A DNA stretch of 49,355 bases from contig JAGLOO010000045.1 of assembly GCA_023138875.1 (NCBI GenBank), positions 1 through 49,355 of the forward strand, written 5' to 3'. Shown here in pieces: positions 17,986 to 26,183 of the stretch. The notes under the pieces were generated by a model. It was not told the DNA's origin and searched no databases. It saw only the letters and a program-made list of their open reading frames with translations. Made by a program: the position numbers and the translations under genes. Source of the stretch: Bacteroidales bacterium (lineage in GTDB: Bacteria > Bacteroidota > Bacteroidia > Bacteroidales > GCA-2748055). Numbering within the stretch: position 1 is the stretch's first letter; each line of letters opens with the position of its first letter.

Positions 17986-18915
17986 ATGGTTTCTGTCTAT
18001 CTTCGCGGAGTGGAAAAGGGAAATAGCAAGGGTGAAACGACCGGCAGAAAAAGGCTACCTCCATGGATGCGCATGCACATGCCCGGAGGAGACCGTTATA
18101 TGTATGTGAAGGAGCAGGTTACCAGGCATGACCTGCATACCATATGTTCCAGCGGCAATTGCCCCAACATAGGGGAGTGCTGGGGAGCAGGAACGGCGAC
18201 CTTTATGATCCTTGGTGAGATATGCACCAGGGCATGCAAATTTTGTGCTGTAAAAACCGGTCGGCCGCTACCGGTTGATGAAGAGGAGCCATACAGACTT
18301 GCAGATTCTATTAAAACCATGGGGATCAAACATGCTGTGATCACCTCGGTGGACAGGGATGACCTTCCCGACAAGGGAGCCGGTGCATGGACAAGGACCA
18401 TCCGGATCCTGAAACAAGAAGTACCCGGGTTGACAATGGAGACGCTGGTGCCTGATTTTGATGCAATTCCCGAATTGGTCCGGATGGTGATTGCAGCTGC
18501 TCCGGAAGTGATCTCCCACAACCTGGAAACGGTGGAGCGATTGACTCCAAAGATCCGTTCCAGGGCAAAATACAGGACAAGCCTTGAGGTGATTGGCATG
18601 CTCTCCAACTCGTCTGTTACTTCAAAGTCAGGCATAATGCTGGGTCTGGGAGAAAGGGAGGAAGAGGTCCTGCAAACAATGGATGATCTGCTTGCGGCAG
18701 GTTGTGACGTGCTGACCCTGGGACAATATCTTCAGCCTACCATGGATCATATGCCCGTTGAGGCATATATTCATCCGGAGAAATTTGATTTTCTGAAGAA
18801 CCAGGCATTGCAGAAAGGATTCAGGGCCGTGGAGTCAAGCCCCCTGGTACGTTCCTCTTATCATGCGGAGAAACATGTTTTTACAAAATCGGGAAAGGAT
18901 ACCGGAGGTGAGTGA
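17986..18915 (+). CDS. lipA: Lipoyl synthase LipA
   Basis: A 309-residue radical SAM enzyme that inserts two sulfurs into octanoyl chains on lipoyl-dependent proteins (pyruvate and 2-oxoglutarate dehydrogenase E2, glycine cleavage H protein). The auxiliary cluster ligands are Cys54, Cys59 and Cys65 (CSSGNCPNIGEC, the diagnostic Cx4Cx5C). The radical SAM ligands are Cys80, Cys84 and Cys87 (CTRACKFC). The C-terminal RSSYHA provides the Ser ligand of the auxiliary cluster. GQYLQP is also conserved. Its stop lies inside the start region of lipB, so the two are co-translated. No SD is obvious before ATG 17986; ATG codons at 18067 and 18073 are alternatives, but the upstream basic region is normal for the family. 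Confidence 0.96.
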   Translation: MVSVYLRGVEKGNSKGETTGRKRLPPWMRMHMPGGDRYMYVKEQVTRHDLHTICSSGNCPNIGECWGAGTATFMILGEICTRACKFCAVKTGRPLPVDEEEPYRLADSIKTMGIKHAVITSVDRDDLPDKGAGAWTRTIRILKQEVPGLTMETLVPDFDAIPELVRMVIAAAPEVISHNLETVERLTPKIRSRAKYRTSLEVIGMLSNSSVTSKSGIMLGLGEREEEVLQTMDDLLAAGCDVLTLGQYLQPTMDHMPVEAYIHPEKFDFLKNQALQKGFRAVESSPLVRSSYHAEKHVFTKSGKDTGGE

Positions 18916-19618
18916 CACACAAAAGGAGATATTATTCCAGGATCTTGGACTGATGGATTACCGGGAGGCCTGGGATTATCAGGAAGAGCGGTTCAATAGA
19001 CTGGTGACCTACAAACGAGATACTTCAGGTACGGATCGTCCTGAACAATACCTGCTCTTCTGTGAGCATCCCCATGTGTATACCCTGGGTAAAAGCGGGA
19101 ACGAAACAAATCTTTTGATACGACAGGATTTTCTAAAGAAGATTAATGCCACCTACTATAAAACCAACAGGGGAGGGGACATCACCTATCATGGACCGGG
19201 ACAGATTGTGGGTTACCCTATCGTTGACCTGGAATTCCTGGGTATTGGATTGAAACAATATGTAGCCCTTCTTGAGGATGCTATCATTGCATTGCTAAGG
19301 AATTACAGGATTACAGCCACCCGGATGGATGGATCCACCGGTGTTTGGCTGGATGCTGAGCATCCGGTCAAAGCACGGAAGATCTGCGCCATTGGAGTAA
19401 GGTCCAGCAGGCATATAACCATGCATGGATTTGCCCTGAACGTAAATACCAACCTGGATTATTTTACTTACATCAATCCCTGTGGGTTTGAGACCAAGGG
19501 CGTAACATCTATGGAGAAGGAGCTTGGGAAAGAGATAAACATGGATCTGATCAAACTTGAACTCAGGAAGAACCTGATGCAGGGATTCCGTTCTCCAGTG
19601 CCCCCAGCAGAAGCATAG
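18875..19618 (+). CDS. lipB: Lipoyl(octanoyl) transferase LipB
   Basis: A 247-residue protein (from ATG 18875) that transfers octanoyl from acyl carrier protein to lipoyl domains, the step before LipA. Core motifs are RGGDITYHGPGQIVGYP, KICAIGV (the catalytic Lys) and CGFETKGVTSM (the catalytic Cys). These match the Lys-Cys dyad chemistry of the family. The gene overlaps lipA. Three starts are possible: ATG 18863; ATG 18875, which has GGAG four bases upstream; and GTG 18908, overlapping the lipA stop. Homology begins near QKEILFQDLGL, so the first residues are uncertain. The 3' end overlaps the convergent YkgJ-type gene by 56 bases. Confidence 0.95.
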   Translation: MFLQNRERIPEVSDTQKEILFQDLGLMDYREAWDYQEERFNRLVTYKRDTSGTDRPEQYLLFCEHPHVYTLGKSGNETNLLIRQDFLKKINATYYKTNRGGDITYHGPGQIVGYPIVDLEFLGIGLKQYVALLEDAIIALLRNYRITATRMDGSTGVWLDAEHPVKARKICAIGVRSSRHITMHGFALNVNTNLDYFTYINPCGFETKGVTSMEKELGKEINMDLIKLELRKNLMQGFRSPVPPAEA

Positions 19619-19829
19619 CTTCATCCCTGGAGGTTCCGCAAACTTCAGGGTCCGCCTTAAAATCACCGCATACTTGTGGCCGTCCGGGATGGTCGTATAT
19701 CAGGCATTGATATTCTTCAGAAAGATGGATACAAGCCACTCCGGCCGGCTTGCCATCAGGCATGCCAGGGATGGGGGAGGATATGGATGGAGCAATGCAG
19801 CATGCTCCGCATTTTTCACGGCACAGCAT
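19563..19829 (-). CDS. YkgJ-type cysteine-cluster protein
   Basis: An 88-residue protein from ATG 19829 with a metal-binding cysteine set: CREKCGACC at the very N-terminus, then CIHLSEEYQCLIYDHPGRPQVC and a final VCG. This is the CxxxCxxCC...C...C...C pattern of the YkgJ/UPF0153 family, thought to bind zinc or an Fe-S cluster; the function is unknown. A GTG at 19853 would extend the frame by eight residues, but that start lies inside the terminator hairpin that ends gltD, so ATG 19829 is preferred. The last 56 bases overlap lipB on the other strand. The gene lies just past the gltBD terminator, so it is transcribed by read-through or from a weak local promoter. Confidence 0.75.
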   Translation of the reverse strand: MLCREKCGACCIAPSISSPIPGMPDGKPAGVACIHLSEEYQCLIYDHPGRPQVCGDFKADPEVCGTSRDEAMLLLGALENGIPASGSS

Positions 19830-19857
19830 AAAAAAAGGAGTGGGATCAACCACTCCT
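19824..19857 (-). terminator. Intrinsic terminator at the end of gltD
   Basis: On the minus strand AGGAGTGG (19857-19850), loop TTGATC, CCACTCCT (19843-19836) form a perfect eight-base-pair stem, followed directly by TTTTTTT. The gltD stop codon TAG is partly inside the upstream arm. This is a classic Rho-independent terminator for the gltB-gltD transcript, and it separates gltD from the small Cys-cluster gene. Confidence 0.8.
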
Positions 19858-21247
19858 AAAATACAAAAGAAAGAAGAAAGTCATCGATTTTTTTCGCCAC
19901 TTTCCTTCCGGAGGCAATGGCGGTTACTACCAGGCTGGCACCGTTTGCTGCATCTCCTGTGGCAAATACTTTGTCGATATTGGTAGCCATTCTGTTATCA
20001 ACTTCCACATTTTTTCTCGTGTTCAAGGCAATGCCCAGTTCAGAAACAAGTCCTTCATGTTCGGGATGAACGAATCCCATGGCCAGCAGGATCAGGTCAG
20101 TTTCTATCTGCTGGCGTGTGCCAGGAAAATCTATCTCTTCTACTTCCGCATGGGTAACTCTATGTTGCATACCGATAAACCGGAGTGTGGAGAGGCTCCA
20201 CATTCTTTCACAACCTTCTTCGTGGGAAGTTGTAGTTTTCAGAGTTTTTGCAAAATAGGGCCAGGGATTGTCATCTGCCCGCTTTTCAGGAGGTTTGGGC
20301 AGGATCTCGATCTGGGTCACGCAGGTGGCACCCTGTCTGATGGCGGTACCTACACAGTCTGATCCGGTATCACCTCCTCCAATGACCAGGACTTTCCGGC
20401 CTTTGGCCGTGATCCTTTTATCGTAGGCCACATACGCCCCGTCATTGATCCGGTTTTGCTGGGTAAGGTATTCCATGGCAAAATGAATACCATCCAGTTC
20501 ACGGCCATCCACTGTGAGATCCCTGGGTCGCAAGGCTCCGATGGCCAGGCATACTGCATCATACTGGTCTATGATCTCCTTCCCGGAAATATCCCTCCCG
20601 ACTTCAATTCCAGTCCTGATCTCAAGGCCCTCTGCCACCATTACCTCCAGTCTTCTGTCAATGGTCCGTTTATTAAGTTTAAAATCGGGGATCCCAAACC
20701 TGAGCAATCCGCCGATCTTCTCGTCTTTCTCAAATAGAGTAACAGAATGCCCGGCTTTGTTAAGCTGGTCTGCTGCTGCCATCCCGGCGGGACCACTACC
20801 GATCACTGCAACCTTTTTACCTGTCCTTATTTCGGGTGGTACAGGCTTGATGTAACTCTCTGCAAATGCCCTCTCGACAACGGCAACTTCATTTTCACGG
20901 ATGGTTACCGGATCTTCACCGATATTCAGTACACAGGAATGCTCACACGGGGCAGGACAGATTCTGCCTGTAAATTCTGGAAAATTATTGGTTGAATGCA
21001 ACCGGTCACACGCTCCTTTCCAGTCACCACGGTAGAACAGATCATTCCATTCGGGGATCAGGTTGTCCACCGGACAACCCCAGTGACAGAATGGTATTCC
21101 GCAATCCATACACCTGGATGCCTGAAGCATCCGGTCTTCCGAGTTCAGTGTCTGTTCAACTTCACTGTAATCCCCGATGCGCTCATGTACCGGCCTGTTT
21201 CCGGCCGGTTTCTTACCTATCTTCAAGAATCCTTTAGGATCTCCCAT
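19856..21247 (-). CDS. gltD: Glutamate synthase (NADPH) small subunit
   Basis: A 463-residue flavoprotein that oxidises NAD(P)H and feeds electrons to GltB. The N-terminal Fe-S region has CMDCGIPFCHWGCPVDNLIPEWN near residues 44-66 and CPAPCEHSC near 95-103, the usual two [4Fe-4S] sites. The FAD-binding motif is VIGSGPAGMAAADQL near 148, and the second dinucleotide motif VIGGGDTGSDCVGTA is near 290. The C-terminal segment VFATGDAANGASLVVTAIASGRKVA is typical of the family. It starts 11 bases after the gltB stop and ends in an intrinsic terminator, so gltB-gltD is a two-gene unit. Confidence 0.95.
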   Translation of the reverse strand: MGDPKGFLKIGKKPAGNRPVHERIGDYSEVEQTLNSEDRMLQASRCMDCGIPFCHWGCPVDNLIPEWNDLFYRGDWKGACDRLHSTNNFPEFTGRICPAPCEHSCVLNIGEDPVTIRENEVAVVERAFAESYIKPVPPEIRTGKKVAVIGSGPAGMAAADQLNKAGHSVTLFEKDEKIGGLLRFGIPDFKLNKRTIDRRLEVMVAEGLEIRTGIEVGRDISGKEIIDQYDAVCLAIGALRPRDLTVDGRELDGIHFAMEYLTQQNRINDGAYVAYDKRITAKGRKVLVIGGGDTGSDCVGTAIRQGATCVTQIEILPKPPEKRADDNPWPYFAKTLKTTTSHEEGCERMWSLSTLRFIGMQHRVTHAEVEEIDFPGTRQQIETDLILLAMGFVHPEHEGLVSELGIALNTRKNVEVDNRMATNIDKVFATGDAANGASLVVTAIASGRKVAKKIDDFLLSFVF

Positions 21248-21258
21248 AGTTCTTTCAT

Positions 21259-24200
21259 TTAAACATCACCAATCATTTCCACATCCTTCTCCACGGTAGC
21301 CAACTTCTGCCTGATCTCCTCCAGTTCCATCTCCTGCATCACCTTTTTGTATTCATAGGGGATGACCTTGATAAACCGATCAATGAATGAATCCAGGTCT
21401 GTGAGGATCTTCTCGGCGATTTTGCTTCCGGTTAACTCAAAATGCTTGGAAATCAAATCAGTCAGTTCTTTTTTATCATTCAGGTCCTCCACGAGCGATA
21501 GCTCCACCATTCCCATGTTGCAGTAGTAATCAAAATCACCTTCTTCATCGAAAACATAGGCGATCCCGCCGCTCATGCCGGCTGCAAAATTGCGACCGGT
21601 TTTACCCAGCACAACCACGCGTCCGCCAGTCATATACTCGCAGCAATGGTCGCCAACACCTTCCACCACAGCTGTTGCACCACTATTTCTTACTGCAAAC
21701 CGTTCTCCTGCCATACCTGAGATATATGCTTCACCCATGGTGGCACCGTAAAGTATGGTGTTTCCAATGATAATATTCTGATCGGATTCAAAGGTGGATC
21801 CTTCGGGCGGGATTACGATGATCCGTCCACCTGCCAGTCCTTTGCCCAGGTAATCGTTGGTATCACCTTCCAGGTAGAATTCTACTCCGGGGACAAGGAA
21901 TGCGCCGAAACTCTGGCCGGCAGATCCGGCAAACCGAGCCTTGATCGTGCCTTCGGGAAGGCCTTCGCTGCCATAAAGTTTTGCGATCTTTCCGGACAGC
22001 ATGGCTCCGGTTGTTCGATCGGTATTCTTGATGGGCATATGAATGGTCACAGGCTGCTTCTCTTCAATCGCCTGCCTAGACTGTTCTATGAGATAGTGGT
22101 CAAGAACCCCATCGATTTTATGATGTTGCTGTTCGACCTTGTGCAATGGATTTCTCTTTGAAGCCGGTAAAAAAGCGGTGAGATCGCTAAGGTCAAGATT
22201 CTTTGTTTTCCAGTGGGATACAGAGTCATCCCTGATGAGCAGGTCTGCCCTTCCAACAATTTCTTCAAAAGAACGAAATCCTAGTTCAGCAAGGTGCTCA
22301 CGTACTTCCTCCGCTACAAACCTGAAATAATTCTCCACAAAGTCGGCTTTGCCACGAAAACGTTTTCTAAGTTCTGCATCCTGAGTGGCCACTCCCACAG
22401 GGCAGGTGTTCAGGTGACATTTGCGCATCATGACACAACCCAGTACAACCAGAGCACTGGTTGCGAAACCAAATTCTTCGGCGCCAAGGAGGGCTGCCAT
22501 GATCACATCCCTTCCTGTTTTCATTTGTCCATCTGCCTGTAAAACAACTTTTCTCCGGAGGTTATTCATGACCAGGGTCTGTTGTGTTTCGGCAAGTCCA
22601 ATCTCCAGGGGCAATCCGGCATGTTTGATCGAAGAAGATGGACTGGCACCTGTACCTCCTTCTGCACCACTGATGGTGATCAGGTCTGCCGAGGCTTTGG
22701 CCACACCGGCAGCGATGGTCCCTACACCTGTTTCAGAAACAAGCTTTACCGATATCTTCGCATCGGGATTTACGTTTTTCAGATCAAAGATCAGCTGTGC
22801 CAGGTCTTCAATGGAATAGATATCATGATGGGGCGGAGGAGAGATGAGGGTGATTCCGGGAATGGAGTAGCGCGTTTTGGCGATAATCTTATCCACTTTA
22901 TGTCCGGGCAACTGACCCCCTTCTCCGGGCTTGGCACCCTGTGCGACTTTGATCTGTATCTCATCTGCGTTGACCAGGTATTCGGTGGTGACTCCAAAGC
23001 GTCCACTGGCTACTTGTTTGATTGAACTACGCCTGGAATCGCCATTCTCCAGCGGTTGAAACCGATCGGGATCTTCCCCCCCTTCCCCGGTATTGCTTCT
23101 ACCCCCTATGCGGTTCATAGCAATGGCCAGGGCTTCATGGGCCTCCTTACTGATGGAGCCATAGGACATGGCTCCGGTAACAAACCGCTTTATAACCTTT
23201 TCAAGGGATTCAACTTCATCAATGGGGATGGGATTTTTTTTATAGGTAAGAAGTCCCCTCAGGAAACCTGGACGGCTGGTCTCACAATCCACAAGGGCAG
23301 AATATTCCTTATACTTATTGTAATCGTTATTCCGGGTACTCCATTGAAGCAGAGCGACCGAGTCCGGATTCCAGGCATGATGTTCTCCGAATTTACGGTA
23401 GGAATAAACCCCTTCGGTAAAAATCATTGAATGTATATCCTCGGTATATGCCCTTCGGTGGGGGATAAGTACCTCCTCAGCGATCTCTTCCATTCCGATC
23501 CCGCCAATGCGGGACACAGTGCCATTAAAATATTTATCAATCACCGATGGATGAATGCCGATGGCTTCAAATATCTGGGCAGCCCGGTAACTGCGAAGGG
23601 TGCTGATCCCCATCTTTGAAAGGATCTTTAAAAGTCCCTTGTTGATGGCCTGGATGTAATTTTCCTGGGCCTTATCGAAATCCTGCTGAATGACCCGGCT
23701 TTCTACCAGTTGTTCGATGACAGCAAAACTCATGTAGGGATTGATAATACTGGCTCCGTATCCAAACAAAAGGGCAAAGTGCATCACTTCACGCGGCTCT
23801 GCAGATTCTACCACGATGTCAATCTGCATGCGTTTCCGGCAACTGATCAGGTGATGGTGAACTGCCGAAACTGCCAGCAGGGAAGGGATGGGAGCTTTGT
23901 CTTCAGTGATTTCCCTGTCGGTTAAAATGATGTAGTTGTTGTTTTCATCCACAGCCTCTTCTGCAAGGCGGCACATTTCATCCACAGCCTCTTCCAGTCC
24001 GCGTGCACCCTTTTTTGCATTAAAATGCATGGGGATTACCCTGTTTGAAAACCCCTTGTAACGCAGGTTTTTTACCACCTGGAAATAGGTGTTGTTGATG
24101 ACCGGACTCTTGAACTTAACCATTTTTACATGGTCAGGAGATTCATCCAGAATATTGGTCTGCAACGATCCCAGGTAACCGGTAAGTGTCATCACCATCT

Positions 24201-25788
24201 CTTCACGGATGGGATCGATGGCCGGGTTGGTAACCTGGGCAAAAAGCTGTTTAAAATAATTGAACAGTCTGTAAGGCTTCTTGCTCAAAACGGTGATGGG
24301 TATATCATTGCCCATGGATCCGATGGGCTCTTTTCCAGATTCGGCCATGGGTTTGAGGATGGTCCCGATATCCTCCCTGCTGTAGTTAAATGAGGCCAGA
24401 TAGCGATTGTATGATTCTCCAAGACCCGGAGGTATAATGTTTCCGGTTTGTATCTGTTCAAGGTTGACCATGTTCTTTCCGATCCAGCTCATGTATGGAT
24501 GCGCCGATGCCAGCTGGGCTTTTAGGACCTCATCCCTGTAGATCTTTCCTTCCTGTACATCCACCAAGATCAGCTTACCTGGCTTAAGCCTTCCTTTCTC
24601 CTTTATATCTTCAGCCGGAAAAGTTTGTACACCTACTTCCGACCCCATGATGATCATGTCAGCATTCGTAATTACATACCTGGAGGGACGCAGTCCGTTA
24701 CGGTCGAGCATACCACCGATGTACCTCCCGTCGCTGAAGATCAGGGAAGCCGGACCATCCCAGGGTTCCATAAAAGTAGAGTAATACTGATAAAAGGCTT
24801 TTAACTCCGGGGAGATGGGATTTTTTTCATTCCATGACTCGGGAATCAGGATGGACATGGCATAGGGAAGGGATTTCCCGCTCATAATCAGAAATTCCAG
24901 CACGTTGTCAAGTGATGCAGAATCACTTTTATCGGGTTCAATCACAGGATATATCCTGCCCAGGTCACCCAGGATGTCTGATTTAAGGATAGACTCGCGT
25001 GCCTCCATCCAGAAACGGTTGCCCTTTACGGTATTGATCTCACCATTGTGGGCGAGCATGCGGAATGGTTGTGCCAGGTCCCAACTGGGGAATGTGTTTG
25101 TGCTGAACCTGGAATGTACAAGGGCAATGGCACTATGGATCCTGCTATCCTGAAGGTCAAGAAAATATTCACCCAGTTGCTCTGAAGTTAACATCCCCTT
25201 ATAAATCAGGATCTTTGTAGAGAGACTGGGCAGGTAAAAGAAGCTTTTCTGTTTCAGGTGGGAAGTTGCTACGTATTTCTCCGTCCTTTTTCGTATAATG
25301 TATAGTTTACGTTCCAGTTCATCCTGTGGCAGGTCGGCACCCAGAAGGATCTGCTTCATGCCGGGTTCGGCAGTTCTGGCGATGTCGCCGATGGTACTGT
25401 TATCCCTGGGTACTTCCCTGAAACCAATAAGCCGGACCCCCTCATCGTTCACAAACTGTACCAGGATCTCTTCGCACTTTTTGGCTTCTGCAGGATCCTG
25501 AGGAAGGAAGACAAGGCCCGTTCCGAACTGGCCCTCGGGTGGGATGGCATACCCTTGAATAAGATAAAAGTCCCTGGGTATCTGTATCATAACTCCTGCT
25601 CCATCCCCGGATTTACTATCTGATCCTTCTGCGCCCCGGTGTGTCATGTTCACCAGGGTTTCCAGTCCCCGCTTGATGATATCATGCGATTTCTTTCCTT
25701 TCAGATGTGCTACGAATCCTATCCCGCAGTTGTCATGTTCAAATGCGCTTCTGTATAATCCTGCATGTTCGGGTCTCTCTTTTCTCAT
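21259..25788 (-). CDS. gltB: Glutamate synthase large subunit
   Basis: A 1509-residue GOGAT large subunit that makes two glutamates from glutamine and 2-oxoglutarate. The N-terminal type-2 glutaminase domain starts at Cys21 (EHDNCGIGFVAH), so a 20-residue propeptide should be removed. The central domain follows (about 450-750), then the FMN synthase domain with KVAQGAKPGEGGQLPGHKV near 940. The [3Fe-4S] ligands are in CVMMRKCHLNTC, and the C-terminal beta-helix domain (about 1230-1480) has the GGRVVVLGKTGRNFAAGMSGG repeat. Length matches the bacterial enzyme (about 1500). An unusually strong SD, GGAGGTGA (25802-25795), lies six bases before the ATG. The leader carries an attenuator-like structure. 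Confidence 0.97.
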   Translation of the reverse strand: MRKERPEHAGLYRSAFEHDNCGIGFVAHLKGKKSHDIIKRGLETLVNMTHRGAEGSDSKSGDGAGVMIQIPRDFYLIQGYAIPPEGQFGTGLVFLPQDPAEAKKCEEILVQFVNDEGVRLIGFREVPRDNSTIGDIARTAEPGMKQILLGADLPQDELERKLYIIRKRTEKYVATSHLKQKSFFYLPSLSTKILIYKGMLTSEQLGEYFLDLQDSRIHSAIALVHSRFSTNTFPSWDLAQPFRMLAHNGEINTVKGNRFWMEARESILKSDILGDLGRIYPVIEPDKSDSASLDNVLEFLIMSGKSLPYAMSILIPESWNEKNPISPELKAFYQYYSTFMEPWDGPASLIFSDGRYIGGMLDRNGLRPSRYVITNADMIIMGSEVGVQTFPAEDIKEKGRLKPGKLILVDVQEGKIYRDEVLKAQLASAHPYMSWIGKNMVNLEQIQTGNIIPPGLGESYNRYLASFNYSREDIGTILKPMAESGKEPIGSMGNDIPITVLSKKPYRLFNYFKQLFAQVTNPAIDPIREEMVMTLTGYLGSLQTNILDESPDHVKMVKFKSPVINNTYFQVVKNLRYKGFSNRVIPMHFNAKKGARGLEEAVDEMCRLAEEAVDENNNYIILTDREITEDKAPIPSLLAVSAVHHHLISCRKRMQIDIVVESAEPREVMHFALLFGYGASIINPYMSFAVIEQLVESRVIQQDFDKAQENYIQAINKGLLKILSKMGISTLRSYRAAQIFEAIGIHPSVIDKYFNGTVSRIGGIGMEEIAEEVLIPHRRAYTEDIHSMIFTEGVYSYRKFGEHHAWNPDSVALLQWSTRNNDYNKYKEYSALVDCETSRPGFLRGLLTYKKNPIPIDEVESLEKVIKRFVTGAMSYGSISKEAHEALAIAMNRIGGRSNTGEGGEDPDRFQPLENGDSRRSSIKQVASGRFGVTTEYLVNADEIQIKVAQGAKPGEGGQLPGHKVDKIIAKTRYSIPGITLISPPPHHDIYSIEDLAQLIFDLKNVNPDAKISVKLVSETGVGTIAAGVAKASADLITISGAEGGTGASPSSSIKHAGLPLEIGLAETQQTLVMNNLRRKVVLQADGQMKTGRDVIMAALLGAEEFGFATSALVVLGCVMMRKCHLNTCPVGVATQDAELRKRFRGKADFVENYFRFVAEEVREHLAELGFRSFEEIVGRADLLIRDDSVSHWKTKNLDLSDLTAFLPASKRNPLHKVEQQHHKIDGVLDHYLIEQSRQAIEEKQPVTIHMPIKNTDRTTGAMLSGKIAKLYGSEGLPEGTIKARFAGSAGQSFGAFLVPGVEFYLEGDTNDYLGKGLAGGRIIVIPPEGSTFESDQNIIIGNTILYGATMGEAYISGMAGERFAVRNSGATAVVEGVGDHCCEYMTGGRVVVLGKTGRNFAAGMSGGIAYVFDEEGDFDYYCNMGMVELSLVEDLNDKKELTDLISKHFELTGSKIAEKILTDLDSFIDRFIKVIPYEYKKVMQEMELEEIRQKLATVEKDVEMIGDV

Positions 25789-25794
25789 ACCAGG

Positions 25795-25802
25795 TCACCT
25801 CC
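25795..25802 (-). promoter_or_regulatory. Strong Shine-Dalgarno sequence of gltB
   Basis: GGAGGTGA six bases upstream of the gltB ATG. Most genes in this window lack a recognisable SD, as usual for Bacteroidota, so this one stands out. The bases TGACCT that overlap its 3' end (25797-25792) are complementary to AGGTCA in the loop of the upstream terminator hairpin (25845-25840). That could allow loop-SD pairing, although six bases is a short match. Confidence 0.6.
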
Positions 25803-25819
25803 TGTGTTAATGCATAGAT

Positions 25820-25857
25820 AAAAAAAACCGTTCTCTTCATGACCTGAGAACGGTTTT
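25820..25857 (-). terminator. Intrinsic terminator inside the gltB leader (attenuator)
   Basis: On the minus strand AAAACCGTTCTC (25857-25846), a ten-base loop, then GAGAACGGTTTT (25835-25824) give a perfect 12-base-pair stem that runs into eight consecutive T residues. It lies about 32 bases before gltB and downstream of the gltB promoter. No gene precedes it on that strand, so its natural role is conditional termination before gltB. On the plus strand the hairpin is followed by CTTATATTT, a poorer U-tract. Confidence 0.85.
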
Positions 25858-25884
25858 CTTATATTTCAGTTCATACCATTCTCA
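25845..25884 (-). promoter_or_regulatory. Candidate antiterminator pairing in the gltB leader
   Basis: TGAGAATGGT (25884-25875) can pair with ACCGTTCTCA (25854-25845): ten consecutive pairs with one U-G wobble. The second segment is most of the 5' arm of the terminator stem, so the two structures exclude each other. The intervening loop is 20 bases. The first three bases of the upstream segment are the TGA stop of the leader ORF, so a ribosome there would cover the antiterminator and favour termination. Confidence 0.6.
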
Positions 25885-25944
25885 TCCAGACCATATGATC
25901 CCAATTGTCATATGCCTATTTACTGTATTAGAATGTGATTTCAT
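25882..25944 (-). CDS. Candidate 20-residue leader peptide of gltB
   Basis: An ATG at 25944 opens a short frame encoding MKSHSNTVNRHMTIGIIWSG and ending in TGA at 25884-25882, the first bases of the antiterminator segment. It begins about 20 bases after the predicted transcription start. Codon content does not point to one amino acid: there is no Gln or Glu, and three Ile and three Ser are scattered. A perfect inverted repeat CATATGA/TCATATG (25914-25908 and 25898-25892) lies within the coding part. Translation is not demonstrated. The case rests on position and on the stop codon falling exactly at the regulatory stem. Confidence 0.4.
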   Translation of the reverse strand: MKSHSNTVNRHMTIGIIWSG

Positions 25945-25972
25945 GTAATAATAACACTTTATTAAGTGAAGG

Positions 25973-26003
25973 CAAATATATGCAATTAAATTACGAATCA
26001 AAA
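25973..26003 (-). promoter_or_regulatory. Predicted gltB promoter (-33 TTTTG, -7 TATATTTG)
   Basis: TTTTG (26003-25999), an 18-base spacer, then TATATTTG (25980-25973), an exact match to the Bacteroidota TAnnTTTG -7 consensus. Transcription should start near 25966, giving a leader of about 178 bases before the gltB ATG. This is the best promoter match I found in the window. Confidence 0.6.
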
Positions 26004-26183
26004 CATAACCGTGGAAATTAATTATATATTGGTAAGAAAAGAGTGTCTATAGCTTATAAACTGAAAGCAATATCTGCTCCAATGGACAGCACTTTCTGAT
26101 CATGAAAACCATTGCCTTGATTGATTGGTGTCAAATCCTTAAATTGCGGTAATACCGGAATCCTTAAACCTGAATTTCAAGTT

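Noticed and set aside
22582-23025. Long open frames antisense to gltB, to the RND pump (6000-6557) and to other large genes
   Set aside because: They have no recognisable domains, no plausible start context, and lie wholly inside strongly supported genes on the other strand. They are shadows of codon bias.
25824-25857. Plus-strand reading of the gltB leader hairpin as a terminator
   Set aside because: On the plus strand there is no gene ending upstream and the tail after the stem is interrupted (CTTATATTT). The minus strand has a continuous eight-T tract and the right context.
25795-25966. Known riboswitch class in the gltB leader (glutamine, glycine or similar)
   Set aside because: I could not match the conserved core sequence of any riboswitch I know; only the terminator/antiterminator layout is supported.
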